Assembly (NCBI GenBank): GCA_016201205.1
Contig: JACQDF010000387.1
Location: 1-34,580, forward strand
From: Acidobacteriota bacterium
GTDB lineage: Bacteria; Acidobacteriota; Terriglobia; Bryobacterales; Bryobacteraceae
Length of the DNA stretch: 34,580 nucleotides
Direction of reading: 5' to 3'
The position numbers and the translations under genes were made by a program. Shown here piece after piece: positions 23,266 to 32,702 of the stretch. Under the pieces are notes generated by a model. The model made no database searches, was not told where the DNA came from, and saw only the letters and a list, made by a program, of their open reading frames with translations. How positions within the stretch are numbered: the first letter of the stretch is position 1; each line of letters begins with the position of its first letter.

Positions 23266-23307
23266 CGATGCTTCCTCCTCTGCCAGGGCGCGAGGCGGGA
23301 CCAGCCT

Positions 23308-24111
23308 TCACCAGTCCCGCGGACGCCCCAGGTTCACAGTCACCCCGCCCAGCACCTGGTGGTCCGTGGGCCCTCCACTCAGGTTGACGTGCCGCACCGA
23401 GAAATCGATCGCCCACGACCGGCGCACCTGGTAACTGGCGCCCTCAAACAGCGAGCTCGTCGAGGGGCCGATGGTCGGGTTCTCACGAAGCCCATTGATG
23501 AACAGGGTCCAGTGGGGGTTCTCCTTCGTGCCGCCGAAACGGCGCACCAGCCCGCCGCCAAACTGGAGGTCACCGGCGGGATTGGCTTCCGACGGAGACG
23601 TTGCGCCAGTCCAGGTCATGTTCCCAGCCAGGCTGTACGGGCCCAGATCGAGGTTCGCGATGCCGGTGGCGCCGCAGCGGATTCCTTCGTTGCCTCGGGT
23701 GAGAAACGCCACCTGAGGCGCAACGTACAGAGAAAGCCTGTTGCCTTGATGCAACAAGTGAGTCACCGCCACGCCGACGTGATCGCTGAATTGAGTCACC
23801 CAGTGCAGATCGCCGGGCAGGCTGCTGACGGAATCCATATCCACGCTCAGCTCCGTGCGATGCCAGAACGGGTGCGAAACACCGGGCGTGTATTTAATGG
23901 TGAACGGCGCGGTGAGCCCGTTCGGCGATCCGGCCACGCCGAATTCGATCTCCACGGTGCCGGGGTCCGTGACAAGGTTCTGCAAGTGCATCCGGCGGCG
24001 CTGGCTGAGCGACGGGACTCGTTTCAAGCGGTGGCGAACGGCGGCCGAGGCCGTCTCGACGAGCAGTGTCGAAAAGAGCAGCATCGCCCAGAGCCTGCCG
24101 CCGGGGATCAT
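23308..24111 (-). CDS. Secreted beta-rich protein encoded behind a TonB receptor
   Basis: It has 267 residues with a signal peptide (about 1-23, LWAMLLFSTLLVETASA). The mature chain alternates polar and hydrophobic residues in strands (VGVAVTHLLHQGNRLSLYVA, WTLFINGLRENPTIG). It ends in a strand-like segment (HQVLGGVTVNLGRPRDW) with a terminal Trp, as expected of a small outer-membrane beta-barrel, perhaps 12 strands. No specific family is recognised. It begins 14 bp after the TonB receptor stop, so it probably acts with that receptor at the outer membrane. Confidence 0.7.
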   Translation of the reverse strand: MIPGGRLWAMLLFSTLLVETASAAVRHRLKRVPSLSQRRRMHLQNLVTDPGTVEIEFGVAGSPNGLTAPFTIKYTPGVSHPFWHRTELSVDMDSVSSLPGDLHWVTQFSDHVGVAVTHLLHQGNRLSLYVAPQVAFLTRGNEGIRCGATGIANLDLGPYSLAGNMTWTGATSPSEANPAGDLQFGGGLVRRFGGTKENPHWTLFINGLRENPTIGPSTSSLFEGASYQVRRSWAIDFSVRHVNLSGGPTDHQVLGGVTVNLGRPRDW

Positions 24112-24125
24112 GGCTGCTCGCTCCT

Positions 24126-27100
24126 TCAGAAGCTCAGCTTTAGCGCCATCTGCATAATGCGGGCCGGCGCCGTACCCGAAATCTGCCCCGCGGTCGGATT
24201 GCCGATGGCGGCGGCCGGCTGCGCGAAATTGGCGCGGTTAAAGGCGTTGAACAGCTCCCGGCGGAAGGTCAGCCGCCACCGCTCGGTGATCGGGAAGTGG
24301 CGGTGAATCCCGGCGTCCACATTGAAGTTGCCCGGACCTTCGAGAATCCCCCGGCCGGCGTCGCCGAAATTGAATTGCGCCGGAGTGGCAAAAGCTCCCA
24401 GGTCGAACCAGCGGTCGATGGTGCGCTGACCGGCGGGCAGGTTGCCGTCGCGGATGCGGTTGGGCCGGTCCCCGCCGCCGCCGGCGGAGTTGGAAACCGC
24501 CGCCGCCAGACCCGGTGTGAAGTGCTCGCCGGTTTGCATCGTCCAGATGCCGGTGATCGACCAGTTGCCGATGATGTAAGCGAGCGGGCCTTCTGTCCCA
24601 TAGCTGCGGCCCTTTCCGAAAGGCAGTTCGTAGACATGGTTGATAATCACCATGTGGCGGCGGTCCTCCGGCATCGACCCCCACTCGCAGCGGTAGCAGC
24701 GCGCATCCTGCGGCGGCGCATTGCCGCCGCCGTTGATGTTGCCGCCATTGGACAGATAATGCGACCAGGTGTAGGCCATCGAGGCGGTCAGCCCTTTGGT
24801 CATGCGCCGCTCGACTCGCGTTTGCAGCGAGTGGTATTTGGAAGCGCCGAAATTCGTCCGGTAGCCGATGTTGGTGACGTTCGGGTTGATGGCGAAGTAG
24901 GGTCTCCGCGGGCCCTGCGCGCCGGCTCCGGGCGCAGACTGGTTGATGTTCACATTGGCGATCAGCCCGATGGTGCGCGTCCCGACGTAAGAGACATCCA
25001 GCAGCAGGTTCGACATCAATTCACGTTGCACGCCCATGCTCCATTGCATGGCCCGGGCCGATTGCAAGCCGTAGTCCCAGACATTGGGGTTTCCCGAGGA
25101 AAGCTGAAGGATGTTGTTCGGATCGGGCGGCACGGGAGCCGGCAAGCCATCGCTGATGCGAATGGGCGGCCGTCCGTTCTGATCCGTCGCCACCACCTGC
25201 GCGTAGAAGAACGGCAGGTTTTTGTAGAGCTGCCCGCCGCCCTGTTGCGCTTCCACATATGAGACGCCGCCGCCGGCCCGGAACACGGTTTTTCCGTCCG
25301 CTGTCAGCAGCCAGGTGAGGCCCATGCGGGGAGCGATGTTGTTGGTGTCCAGATTGCGTAGCCGGCGGCCCGCCGAGCCCTGCCCGGCTATCTCCAGCCG
25401 CGCCGTGTCCACGCGGAAGTTCGACCAGCGGTCATAGACTTCATACGGCGGCGCCTGCAATTCATAGCGCAGGCCGAAGTTCCAGGTGAGCCGGTTGTTG
25501 ATGCGCCACGAATCGTCGGCGAACGCGGCGAAGTTGTAATGGCGCAGGCCGAACGTTCCTACCAGAATATTGCGCGTGACCCCGTCCGGGGTCCCGAGAG
25601 CCCAATCCGCCAGCGCCGTCGCGGATCCAGTCGTCCCCACCTGCCGGGTGAACTGGCCGTTGAAGGTGTACTGCCCCCGCGTCGGGAACGCTGAAAAGCC
25701 GTTAAAGCGGTGCCGAACGTACATGCCGCCGAACTTGAGCGTGTGCGAGTTCTTCACCACCGTCAGAATATCTTCGTACTGGAAAGATACGGTCTGGCTG
25801 TTCTCGGGAAACGTCGAGGCGTCGCCGATGTTGCGGAAGCCGGTGACGCCGAAGGAGGGCAATCCGCCGGATTTATCGTTGATGTTGATGCCCGGAATGC
25901 CGATCGCCTGGGCCGTGTTGAAGGAGTTGCCCAAGGGCAGGATGTACTGGTTCCAGCGCACGGCGCCCACCCGGGCTTCGTTCACGATGGTGGGGCTGAA
26001 AACCTTCGTGTAGTTGAGAGTGGCGGACCAGTTCTTCAGCGGAACGTCCGTACCATTCTCGGCTCCGTCGGCGGACAGAAACGGACTGATAGGGACGCCG
26101 GCATTCGCCGGAGAAGGCACCGAGCCGGGCGTAATCAGGCTGGTGTCGTCGAAGCTGTACTTGAAGAACACGCGGTCGCTGCTTCCGAGGTTGTGGTCGA
26201 GCCGCGCATCGAACTGATCCGTCCGCTGCTGAACCGTGGGATTGAAAGCGTAATTGCGGGTGGTGGCTGAGTTTGTGGGAGGCGGCAGGAACGAAAACAG
26301 CCGCAGCGCGGCGGCATCCAGCCTGTTCACGGGAATCCGATTGCCGGCCAACGGCGCGCGGATCTGGGTGTTGTTCGGTCCTGCTGAGACGTTGTAGGGG
26401 TCAAAGATGTTGGCGCCCAAGCCGCTGAAATCGCCGCTCGCGACCATTTGCCTGTGTTCGACCGTCGGAATCGTGGAAACGACGGTACGCGGCTGGCGCA
26501 GCCGGATGCCCTGATAATCGGCGAAGAAAAAGGTCTTGTCCCGGCGAATCGGCCCTCCCACCGTGCCGCCGAATTCATTGCGCCGGAAGGCCGGTTTGGG
26601 CGATCCGAGGCGGTTGTTGAAGAATGTGTTGGCGTCCAGTTTGTCGTTGCGGAAAAACTCGTACAGGCTGCCGTGAAGCTGGTTGGCGCCGGACCTGGTC
26701 TGCACGATGGTGACAGCGCCCGCCGCCGCGCCATACTCGGCCGCGTAATTGCTCGTCAGCATGCGCACTTCCTGGATCGAGTCGATGGTGGGCACGATGA
26801 TCAGCGTGTTGAGCCACAGGTTGCGGTTGACCATGCCGTCGATCAGATAGCTGTTGTTCTGTGCGCTCGATCCGTTGACGCTGATATTGGCATCCCCGCG
26901 CATGGCATACGGGCCGCTGCCGAGGTTGCCGCTCGAGCCGGTTTGCGCGCCGGGGCTCAGGCGCAGCAGAGCCGTGAATGTGCGCCCGTTCAGCGGCATC
27001 TCGACAATTTGCTGATTGCTGACGAGGGAGGACACGGTGGCGGTTTGCGACTGGAGCAGCGGCGCCTGCGCCCGCACCTCGACCGTCTCCTGCACGCTGC

Positions 27101-27461
27101 CCACGCTGAGTTGCAGATCGACACGCAGTGTGTCCGCCGCTGTCAGTTGGACGCCGCCGCGGACCAGCTTCTGAAAGCCGGATTGCTCGGCGGTGATGCT
27201 GTAGGCGCCCGTGGGCACGGAGTAGGCCACGTACTGGCCGCTTTCGTTGGTCGCCACCACGCGCGTGAACCTGGTGCCTTCGTTGACCAGGGTCACTTTG
27301 GCGGAGGCGATGACCGCGCCGGCCGGGTCGGTGACCGTGCCCACGATGGTTCCGCTCTGCGCCTGAGGGAACAGCGTCCCGGCGGCGATGACAAGCAGGA
27401 GCACACAGGGCCCGACGCGGGCCAGGAAACCGGACGGCGAAGTGAGACATAACTGTAGCAT
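24126..27461 (-). CDS. Oar-like TonB-dependent outer-membrane receptor
   Basis: It has 1111 residues. A signal peptide (about 1-35) is followed by a carboxypeptidase-regulatory domain (about 37-118, GTIVGTVTDPAGAVIASAKV). The plug domain (about 120-260) contains VEMPLNGRTFTALLRLSPGA and SSAQNNSYLIDGMVNRNLWL. The barrel extends to IMQMALKLSF, with the expected terminal Phe. The substrate is unknown. It is the first gene of a two-gene operon with the secreted beta-rich protein. No clear promoter is seen, although TATACT (minus strand, about 27476-27481) lies shortly upstream. Confidence 0.92.
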   Translation of the reverse strand: MLQLCLTSPSGFLARVGPCVLLLVIAAGTLFPQAQSGTIVGTVTDPAGAVIASAKVTLVNEGTRFTRVVATNESGQYVAYSVPTGAYSITAEQSGFQKLVRGGVQLTAADTLRVDLQLSVGSVQETVEVRAQAPLLQSQTATVSSLVSNQQIVEMPLNGRTFTALLRLSPGAQTGSSGNLGSGPYAMRGDANISVNGSSAQNNSYLIDGMVNRNLWLNTLIIVPTIDSIQEVRMLTSNYAAEYGAAAGAVTIVQTRSGANQLHGSLYEFFRNDKLDANTFFNNRLGSPKPAFRRNEFGGTVGGPIRRDKTFFFADYQGIRLRQPRTVVSTIPTVEHRQMVASGDFSGLGANIFDPYNVSAGPNNTQIRAPLAGNRIPVNRLDAAALRLFSFLPPPTNSATTRNYAFNPTVQQRTDQFDARLDHNLGSSDRVFFKYSFDDTSLITPGSVPSPANAGVPISPFLSADGAENGTDVPLKNWSATLNYTKVFSPTIVNEARVGAVRWNQYILPLGNSFNTAQAIGIPGININDKSGGLPSFGVTGFRNIGDASTFPENSQTVSFQYEDILTVVKNSHTLKFGGMYVRHRFNGFSAFPTRGQYTFNGQFTRQVGTTGSATALADWALGTPDGVTRNILVGTFGLRHYNFAAFADDSWRINNRLTWNFGLRYELQAPPYEVYDRWSNFRVDTARLEIAGQGSAGRRLRNLDTNNIAPRMGLTWLLTADGKTVFRAGGGVSYVEAQQGGGQLYKNLPFFYAQVVATDQNGRPPIRISDGLPAPVPPDPNNILQLSSGNPNVWDYGLQSARAMQWSMGVQRELMSNLLLDVSYVGTRTIGLIANVNINQSAPGAGAQGPRRPYFAINPNVTNIGYRTNFGASKYHSLQTRVERRMTKGLTASMAYTWSHYLSNGGNINGGGNAPPQDARCYRCEWGSMPEDRRHMVIINHVYELPFGKGRSYGTEGPLAYIIGNWSITGIWTMQTGEHFTPGLAAAVSNSAGGGGDRPNRIRDGNLPAGQRTIDRWFDLGAFATPAQFNFGDAGRGILEGPGNFNVDAGIHRHFPITERWRLTFRRELFNAFNRANFAQPAAAIGNPTAGQISGTAPARIMQMALKLSF

Positions 27462-27560
27462 GCCGCTAGTTGCTAGTATACATGGCGCGGTGGAGAAAGT
27501 TGAAAGCAGGGCCTGTCACGGAATAACGTTGCCAGCCGTTCGGGACCGCTTTCTGACGCG

Positions 27561-27583
27561 CGCGGCTCGGAAACAGAGCCGCG
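27561..27583 (-). terminator. GC-rich hairpin downstream of the phosphoesterase gene
   Basis: A perfect 8-bp stem CGCGGCTC / GAGCCGCG with a 7-nt loop lies 17 bp beyond the stop at 27600. There is no clear U-tract, so it may be a weak or Rho-assisted terminator. It separates this gene from the receptor gene downstream; the rest of 27462-27599 shows nothing coding. Confidence 0.4.
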
Positions 27584-27599
27584 ACTTCTGCCGTTGTGT

Positions 27600-30032
27600 T
27601 TAGTATCGGAAATGGAAGCGGCGGATGGGCAACGGCATCTGGGACCTGGCGCCCCGCACCGACTTCCAGATGATCTCGTTGAGCGCAAACTCGGGCGCCC
27701 GGTCGTATTCGGAAAAATCCATCTTCATCGATTCGCGCCCGCCCCAGGCGGTCTGGGTGTTGCGGGCGTTGACATCGATCTGCGGCCCCTCATGCGAATA
27801 GGGCGTCAGATCCGCCGTCGTGTTGAACGAAGCGTACATGGGCATCGCGGCCGCGTCGTATTGCGTCATCGGCGGAAGGCCGAGCAGCAATTCCATCGTG
27901 CGCACCATCGAGGAGGTTGTGTAGAGCGTGGAATCGACAGCGCGGCGCTTTGTGTACGGCGAGATCACCAGGCCGACCGTCCTCCGCGCGTCGACATGAT
28001 CGGGGCCATTCTGCGCGTCGTCCTCGATCACGAAGATCGCCGTCTCGGGCCAGTAGCGGGAGTGGCTGACGCGATCCACCAGAATCCCCAGAGCCCAGTC
28101 GTTGTTGGCGACGGCAGCGGACGGCGTGTGCGCGCCAGGACGCGTGCCCTGGGTGTGATTCTCACCCAGACTCATGACGAGGTAATTGGGAAGGCGCAGC
28201 GCGGGATCGGCCGAATCGAAGTTCCTCTCGTACTCCTCGAACTCCGCCAGAAACGCCTTGACATTGTCCGTGTCGCGCATCCCCGGCAGGCGGAATTTCG
28301 GCGCTACGTGCCCCACCAGACCGGCCACGCCCGGAGCAGCGTCCATCTGTGAGCCGTCGCTCACCGCCTGCGCGTACTCCCCATACGAGCGGTACGTGAG
28401 GCCCTTGCGCGCCGCCAGGTCCCATAGATGCCCGGAAGAGGGCGTGTTGGCGGGGCCGTTGACAGAAGCGCTGTGCCCCCCATACTGCGGCGGCCAGCGC
28501 TTCTCGTTGAAATCCGTTGCGTATGCGGAATTGGACCACGAATGCCCGTCCACGGAAACTTCGCCATCGCAGTACAGATTGTCCAGCAGGACATACTCCC
28601 CGGCGATCTTGTGATGGTTCGGCGTCACCTTCCTTCCGAAGATGCAGAGCCGCGGGTCGCCGTTTCCCTTGGGCATGTCGCCAAGCACCTGGTCGTAGGT
28701 ACGGTTCTCCTTGATGATGTAAATGACATGCTTGATGGCAGAGCCCACGCCCACCTGCTGCGGAACGATGGAAGGACCCGCCGCCGGAGGCCTGGCGTGG
28801 GCGAGCATTTCGTCGTTGTACGGGCAGTTGGCCATGGCCTGGCGCGTGTAGGCCCGCAATTCGTTCTTGAGATTCGAAAGCGGGATGACGCTGAGAGAGC
28901 CCTGCTGAAGAGCGCCGATATGGCGGGAGCGTCCGTCGTTCTTCGCCAGCGGGCTGGTAGGGCCTTCCAGGTTGGCGTAGCCGCCGAGGCCTTTGGCCGA
29001 GCCCACGTAGAGCGACTTGCCGTCCGCCGAGACGGCCAGAGCCGAAGGATACCAGGCCGCCGGGATGAAGCCGGCGACGTTGGAAGCGTCACCGTCATCG
29101 ACGTTGATCACGGCGACGTTGTTATTGTCGGCGTTGGCGGCGAACAGCATCTTCCCCGTCGGATCCAGCGCCAGCGCGTTCGGCGTTGAGCCTACCGGAG
29201 CCATCTTGTACATCGCCGTCGAGATCACTTCCACCGGACGCAGCGACTTTGTGTTGATCACATACACCGAGTTCTCGTTCGAGCACGCCACAAACAGCCG
29301 GCCGTCCTTGCCCAGCGCCATGTCATTCGGGTTTCGGCCCACTTTGATGACGGCCTTGGCGCGGTTCGTCCTGGTGTCGATGACGGAAACCGACTGGCTG
29401 GACCAGTTCGAGACATAAAGCGTGTCGCCGGTGGAATCGAGGACCAGATCGTACGGATGGATTTCCGTGGCGATCTGGGCCACGCGCTCTCCCGTGCGCG
29501 TATCGAATACAACCACGTGCCCTGGAACGGCCTTGGTGTGGCGGTTGGCGGCGTAGAGCAAAGGCTTGGTGGGATGGTGCGCCAGGCCCGACCAGTAGAT
29601 TTGATTCTGCGGAAGGTGATGGCGGAATTCCTTCGCAGGCTTCTCGCTGAGACGGCCGCCGGCGTATGAAAAGGCGTAGACAGGAGCAGCCGTGGGCTCC
29701 CGGCGCGACTCCCCATTGCCGCCGGAGACATAGAGCGTGCCGCCGTCGGGTGCCCACGCCAGTCCCAGCCAGGCGGACTTCAGACCGACCTTCTGCACCA
29801 CCTCGATGTTTCTGGTGTCGAGGACGGTCAAGCCGTGTGGATTGTAGCCGGAGTTTAGCGCGATCACATGCCGTCCGTCGGGCGTATTCGTAACGTTCAG
29901 GAGGTAGTCACTGGTGGAAACGTGACGCCCGGCCGGAGTGATCCGCCAGCCGTTCGGCAGATCGTAGCCGCCGGGGGTGGGCGGAGGCGCCTGAGCGGAC
30001 AGCAGAGAAAGCAGGAGAAGCAGGGAACCCAT
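27600..30032 (-). CDS. Secreted beta-propeller fused to a phosphoesterase domain
   Basis: It has 810 residues from the ATG at 30032, which begins a signal peptide (MGSLLLLLSLLSAQA). Residues about 40-390 form a YncE-like propeller with repeated blades such as GDTLYVSNWSSQSVSVIDTR and GKMLFAANADNNNVAVINVD. The second half is a phosphoesterase of the acid-phosphatase/phospholipase C superfamily: HVIYIIKENRTYDQVLGD, VDGHSWSNSAYATDF, YLVMSLGENHTQGT and FVIEDDAQNGPDHVDARRTV. The family occurs in Acidobacteriota. Substrates are unknown, with phosphate esters at the cell surface most likely. It is divergent from the amidase gene. Confidence 0.88.
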   Translation of the reverse strand: MGSLLLLLSLLSAQAPPPTPGGYDLPNGWRITPAGRHVSTSDYLLNVTNTPDGRHVIALNSGYNPHGLTVLDTRNIEVVQKVGLKSAWLGLAWAPDGGTLYVSGGNGESRREPTAAPVYAFSYAGGRLSEKPAKEFRHHLPQNQIYWSGLAHHPTKPLLYAANRHTKAVPGHVVVFDTRTGERVAQIATEIHPYDLVLDSTGDTLYVSNWSSQSVSVIDTRTNRAKAVIKVGRNPNDMALGKDGRLFVACSNENSVYVINTKSLRPVEVISTAMYKMAPVGSTPNALALDPTGKMLFAANADNNNVAVINVDDGDASNVAGFIPAAWYPSALAVSADGKSLYVGSAKGLGGYANLEGPTSPLAKNDGRSRHIGALQQGSLSVIPLSNLKNELRAYTRQAMANCPYNDEMLAHARPPAAGPSIVPQQVGVGSAIKHVIYIIKENRTYDQVLGDMPKGNGDPRLCIFGRKVTPNHHKIAGEYVLLDNLYCDGEVSVDGHSWSNSAYATDFNEKRWPPQYGGHSASVNGPANTPSSGHLWDLAARKGLTYRSYGEYAQAVSDGSQMDAAPGVAGLVGHVAPKFRLPGMRDTDNVKAFLAEFEEYERNFDSADPALRLPNYLVMSLGENHTQGTRPGAHTPSAAVANNDWALGILVDRVSHSRYWPETAIFVIEDDAQNGPDHVDARRTVGLVISPYTKRRAVDSTLYTTSSMVRTMELLLGLPPMTQYDAAAMPMYASFNTTADLTPYSHEGPQIDVNARNTQTAWGGRESMKMDFSEYDRAPEFALNEIIWKSVRGARSQMPLPIRRFHFRY

Positions 30033-30064
30033 ATCTGGTAGCATAATCCTCCAGGGTAGCTCGC

Positions 30065-30934
30065 ATGAAGATCGGAATCCTTGGCGTGCTCGCCTGGCTC
30101 GTCATCCCGGCGTGGGCAGCGGACCCGCCCGTCTCTGTCACCGTCGCCGGAATCCGTGTCACGCCGGACCGCTGGGACAAGCAGGCCAACCTGGCGCGGA
30201 TCGACAAATACGCCCGCCAGGCCGCCGCCGAAGGCGCCGGATTAGTGATCACGCCGGAGGGGTTTCTGGAAGGCTACGTCGCCAATGTGAAAGCCAGCCC
30301 GGGCACAACCCGCGACAAATATTTCACCATCGGCGAAACCATTCGAGATTCGGGCGACGGCGCCCGCCTCAGCCCGAATCTCGAGCGGATTCGCAATCTT
30401 GCTCGCGAGCTGAAGATTTACCTGCTGGCCGGATTTGCCGAGCGGGCGGGTGAGCAGATGCACAACGCGCTCGCGGTTTTCTCCCCGCAGGGCGAGATCG
30501 TCTTGCGTTATCACAAAGCTCACAACGACGACGATGAGCCGTTCAACACCACTGGAACGGACTTCCCCGTGGTGCAGACGCCGCTGGGGCGATGGGGCGC
30601 TTTGATCTGTTACGACCGCCAGCTTCCGGAAACAGCGCGCATCCTGGCCGTCAAGGGCGCGCAGTTGATCCTGGTGCCTGCCTGGGGCAGCTCGAACGAC
30701 ATGAACGATGCCATGATGCGCACGCGGGCCTTCGAAAACAGCGTGTGGGTCGCCTTCGTGCACCCCAGCCGCACGCTGATCATCGACCCCAGAGGGAACA
30801 TCGTCGCAAAGGACGATCCGGCGAAAGGCGATCAGATCGTCAAGGCCCGCATCACGTTCGATGGAAGAATCGGAAGAGGCGCTATTCGCAGCCGCAAGCC
30901 GGAGCTATACGGCGACATCCTGCGCAAGCAGTAG
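30065..30934 (+). CDS. Exported nitrilase-family carbon-nitrogen hydrolase
   Basis: It has 289 residues with a Sec signal (about 1-19, IGILGVLAWLVIPAWA), unusual for a family that is mostly cytoplasmic. The Glu-Lys-Cys triad is visible: Glu65 in VITPEGFLEG, Lys151 in RYHKAHN, and Cys182 in LICYDRQLPE. Members hydrolyse amides or nitriles. The substrate is unknown; an extracellular amide is likely given the export signal. The gene is separated from the divergent phosphoesterase gene by about 30 bp and converges on the baeRF gene. Confidence 0.88.
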   Translation: MKIGILGVLAWLVIPAWAADPPVSVTVAGIRVTPDRWDKQANLARIDKYARQAAAEGAGLVITPEGFLEGYVANVKASPGTTRDKYFTIGETIRDSGDGARLSPNLERIRNLARELKIYLLAGFAERAGEQMHNALAVFSPQGEIVLRYHKAHNDDDEPFNTTGTDFPVVQTPLGRWGALICYDRQLPETARILAVKGAQLILVPAWGSSNDMNDAMMRTRAFENSVWVAFVHPSRTLIIDPRGNIVAKDDPAKGDQIVKARITFDGRIGRGAIRSRKPELYGDILRKQ

Positions 30935-30956
30935 CATGGGAAACCTACCCCGCTCC

Positions 30957-32150
30957 TCAGACCTCTTTCACATTCGGCGCCAGCGAGTAACGGAACAGCG
31001 CCGCTGCCGATGCCTGGTGCGGCAACTGGTCAGCCGCTGCAAGAAAGACTTCGCCGCCATGGCACAGTGTTTCCACCGCCGCCACGTTGATCAGGTCCTC
31101 CTGGATCGGCAGAACCTCCCGCCTTAGCTCCCCGACGCTGGGCAGCTCTTTGAGGCTTCCTTCGCAAGATGCGCCTTCGGCCAGGAACAGCCGCCACACG
31201 CGGCCTTGCGTCGCCGCCCGCAGAATGGTGTAGAGCGACGTCGACCAGCGGTCTCCGGGCGCATACTCCTCCATCTCGACCAGGTACCCTGTCGCCTCCT
31301 GCGCCCGCTCGGCGGCGATCAGCGACCGGGCGCGCCTCACCACCTCTTCGGGCGGCAGGAACTCGATGTTGCCGCGCAACGTGGCCGAGATGGTGTGCGG
31401 GTAGGTGTTCTCTTTTCGATAGACACTCACCACCCGATCGACCCCCGCCAGCACGAGCGGCAGGCTGCTGTCCTGCAACAACATATGCAGGCCGCGATCC
31501 ACCATCGTGCAGAAGAACTGCACCCGCCGCTCCTCGTTCGCCGACGTGATGCCGAACGAGATCGGGTTTTGAGCGCCCTTTCCCCTCCCGGCGCCCGAGC
31601 GGTTGATGCGAGTGTGATCCGGCGTCTCCATCGTCGAGATCTCGTCGAGCGTGGTGGGAACGCCGCGCGGCAGGGGCGCCTCATTCAGCTTGTCGTTCTC
31701 GCAATTGAGCAAGCTCACTTTTCCCTGGGCCAGCACGAGAACCATGAACTCACGCGGCTCCATCAGCCAATGGAGCAGCGGCTTGACGTAGTAATGATTC
31801 CCCACCACCACCGTCTCCGGCACGTCGCCGGGCACTTCATTGCCCTGGAAGCCTTCTTCATCCAGGAAAAACGCCACGCCATTCTTGTGGCCTTCGCGAA
31901 ACGCGGGACCGCTGGCGAGGCTCAGAAGAGGCGCTGTCAGCATGCCGATCTCGCGGTCAGCAAGCCCCAGATTCAGGAGCCGGTGGACGATCGCGTCGAC
32001 TGCATTTTTCAGACGCACGTTGGTCGGCTTCGCCTGCGCGCCCGGGGCGTATCCCGGCAGCAGGACCGTAATAGCCGGGGGGTGGGCGCGGCCCAGGCCA
32101 TTGAGCCCGCTCAAAGTCAAAGGCTCGAAGAAAACACTGCTTGTGGTCAT
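30957..32150 (-). CDS. baeRF family 3-like protein (bacterial eRF1-related)
   Basis: It has 397 residues from the ATG at 32150 (MTTSSVFFEPLTLSGLNG). The middle part (FMVLVLAQGKVSLLNCENDK, then VQFFCTMVDRGLHMLL) and the end (VETLCHGGEVFLAAADQLPH) match the layout of bacterial homologues of archaeal/eukaryotic peptide-chain release factor 1. The central domain VDRGLHMLLQDSSLPLVLAG resembles the catalytic-loop-bearing domain of that family. baeRF proteins are proposed to act on ribosomes, in rescue, hibernation or conflict. Family 3 is assigned from the overall look, not a search. It is followed across a short gap by the convergent amidase gene. Confidence 0.75.
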   Translation of the reverse strand: MTTSSVFFEPLTLSGLNGLGRAHPPAITVLLPGYAPGAQAKPTNVRLKNAVDAIVHRLLNLGLADREIGMLTAPLLSLASGPAFREGHKNGVAFFLDEEGFQGNEVPGDVPETVVVGNHYYVKPLLHWLMEPREFMVLVLAQGKVSLLNCENDKLNEAPLPRGVPTTLDEISTMETPDHTRINRSGAGRGKGAQNPISFGITSANEERRVQFFCTMVDRGLHMLLQDSSLPLVLAGVDRVVSVYRKENTYPHTISATLRGNIEFLPPEEVVRRARSLIAAERAQEATGYLVEMEEYAPGDRWSTSLYTILRAATQGRVWRLFLAEGASCEGSLKELPSVGELRREVLPIQEDLINVAAVETLCHGGEVFLAAADQLPHQASAAALFRYSLAPNVKEV

Positions 32151-32208
32151 GGGACGAAGCTTCAAAACTCTAGACTTTCCGTGACCGGATACTGGTCAAT
32201 GAGCGCCG

Positions 32209-32508
32209 CTATTGCGTGAGAACCGTGGTCGTCGTCTTGTGCCACTCGTTGTACAAAATGACCGCCAGCAACACGAAGAAATAGACCGCGGAGAGTACGG
32301 TCAGCCCTTTGCCCCAGCGATCGATCCACAGCAAGCGGGTGGCGTTGGTGAACTGTCTGCCGACGCTGGAGGCCTCATCGAGTTTGGCATGAATGTGGTA
32401 ATCCTCCTCCTTGGACACGAAATGCCGGTATAGAGCCAGTCCAATGACTGCGGTAACGAGGCCGGCAAAGATGACCAATGGAAATTTCAGATACCCAAGG
32501 TCTGGCAT
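32209..32508 (-). CDS. Small two-helix membrane protein of unknown function
   Basis: It has 99 residues from the ATG at 32508, chosen for an AGGAG eight bases upstream; the frame is open back to 32610 without a good site. There are two transmembrane segments (FPLVIFAGLVTAVIGLALY and LTVLSAVYFFVLLAVILY) around a 45-residue polar loop with KEEDYHIHAKLDEASS. No family is recognised. It lies about 58 bp upstream of the baeRF gene on the same strand and could share its transcript. Confidence 0.65.
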   Translation of the reverse strand: MPDLGYLKFPLVIFAGLVTAVIGLALYRHFVSKEEDYHIHAKLDEASSVGRQFTNATRLLWIDRWGKGLTVLSAVYFFVLLAVILYNEWHKTTTTVLTQ

Positions 32509-32619
32509 GGCGTCACTCCTTTCGAAAACGGAGAGAGCAAGCCGCCTGCCAATTCTCAAGTCTTTGAAACAAAAGGCTGGACGGCAGGTTGGCGGAATTC
32601 CGCAGGCCAATGAGGAAAT

Positions 32620-32651
32620 GGGTGAGTCTTCTCACCATGCGGTGTTTCACC
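32620..32651. repeat. Two consecutive hairpins upstream of the esterase gene
   Basis: GGTGAG-TCTT-CTCACC (32621-32636) is a perfect 6-bp stem. It is followed 4 bp later by GGTG-TTT-CACC (32641-32651). A third small inverted repeat, GTAGC with GCTAC, lies at about 32672-32688. They sit between the divergent small membrane protein gene and the esterase gene and could be operators or transcript structures; no regulator is evident. Confidence 0.35.
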
Positions 32652-32702
32652 CACCACCGCTTGCCGGGCTAAGTAGCGCGTTTGCTACATTAGATGGCAC
32701 TC

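Noticed and set aside
23062-24306. Plus-strand frame of 414 codons
   Set aside because: Antisense to the secreted beta-rich protein and the end of the second complete receptor; composition is typical of a shadow frame.
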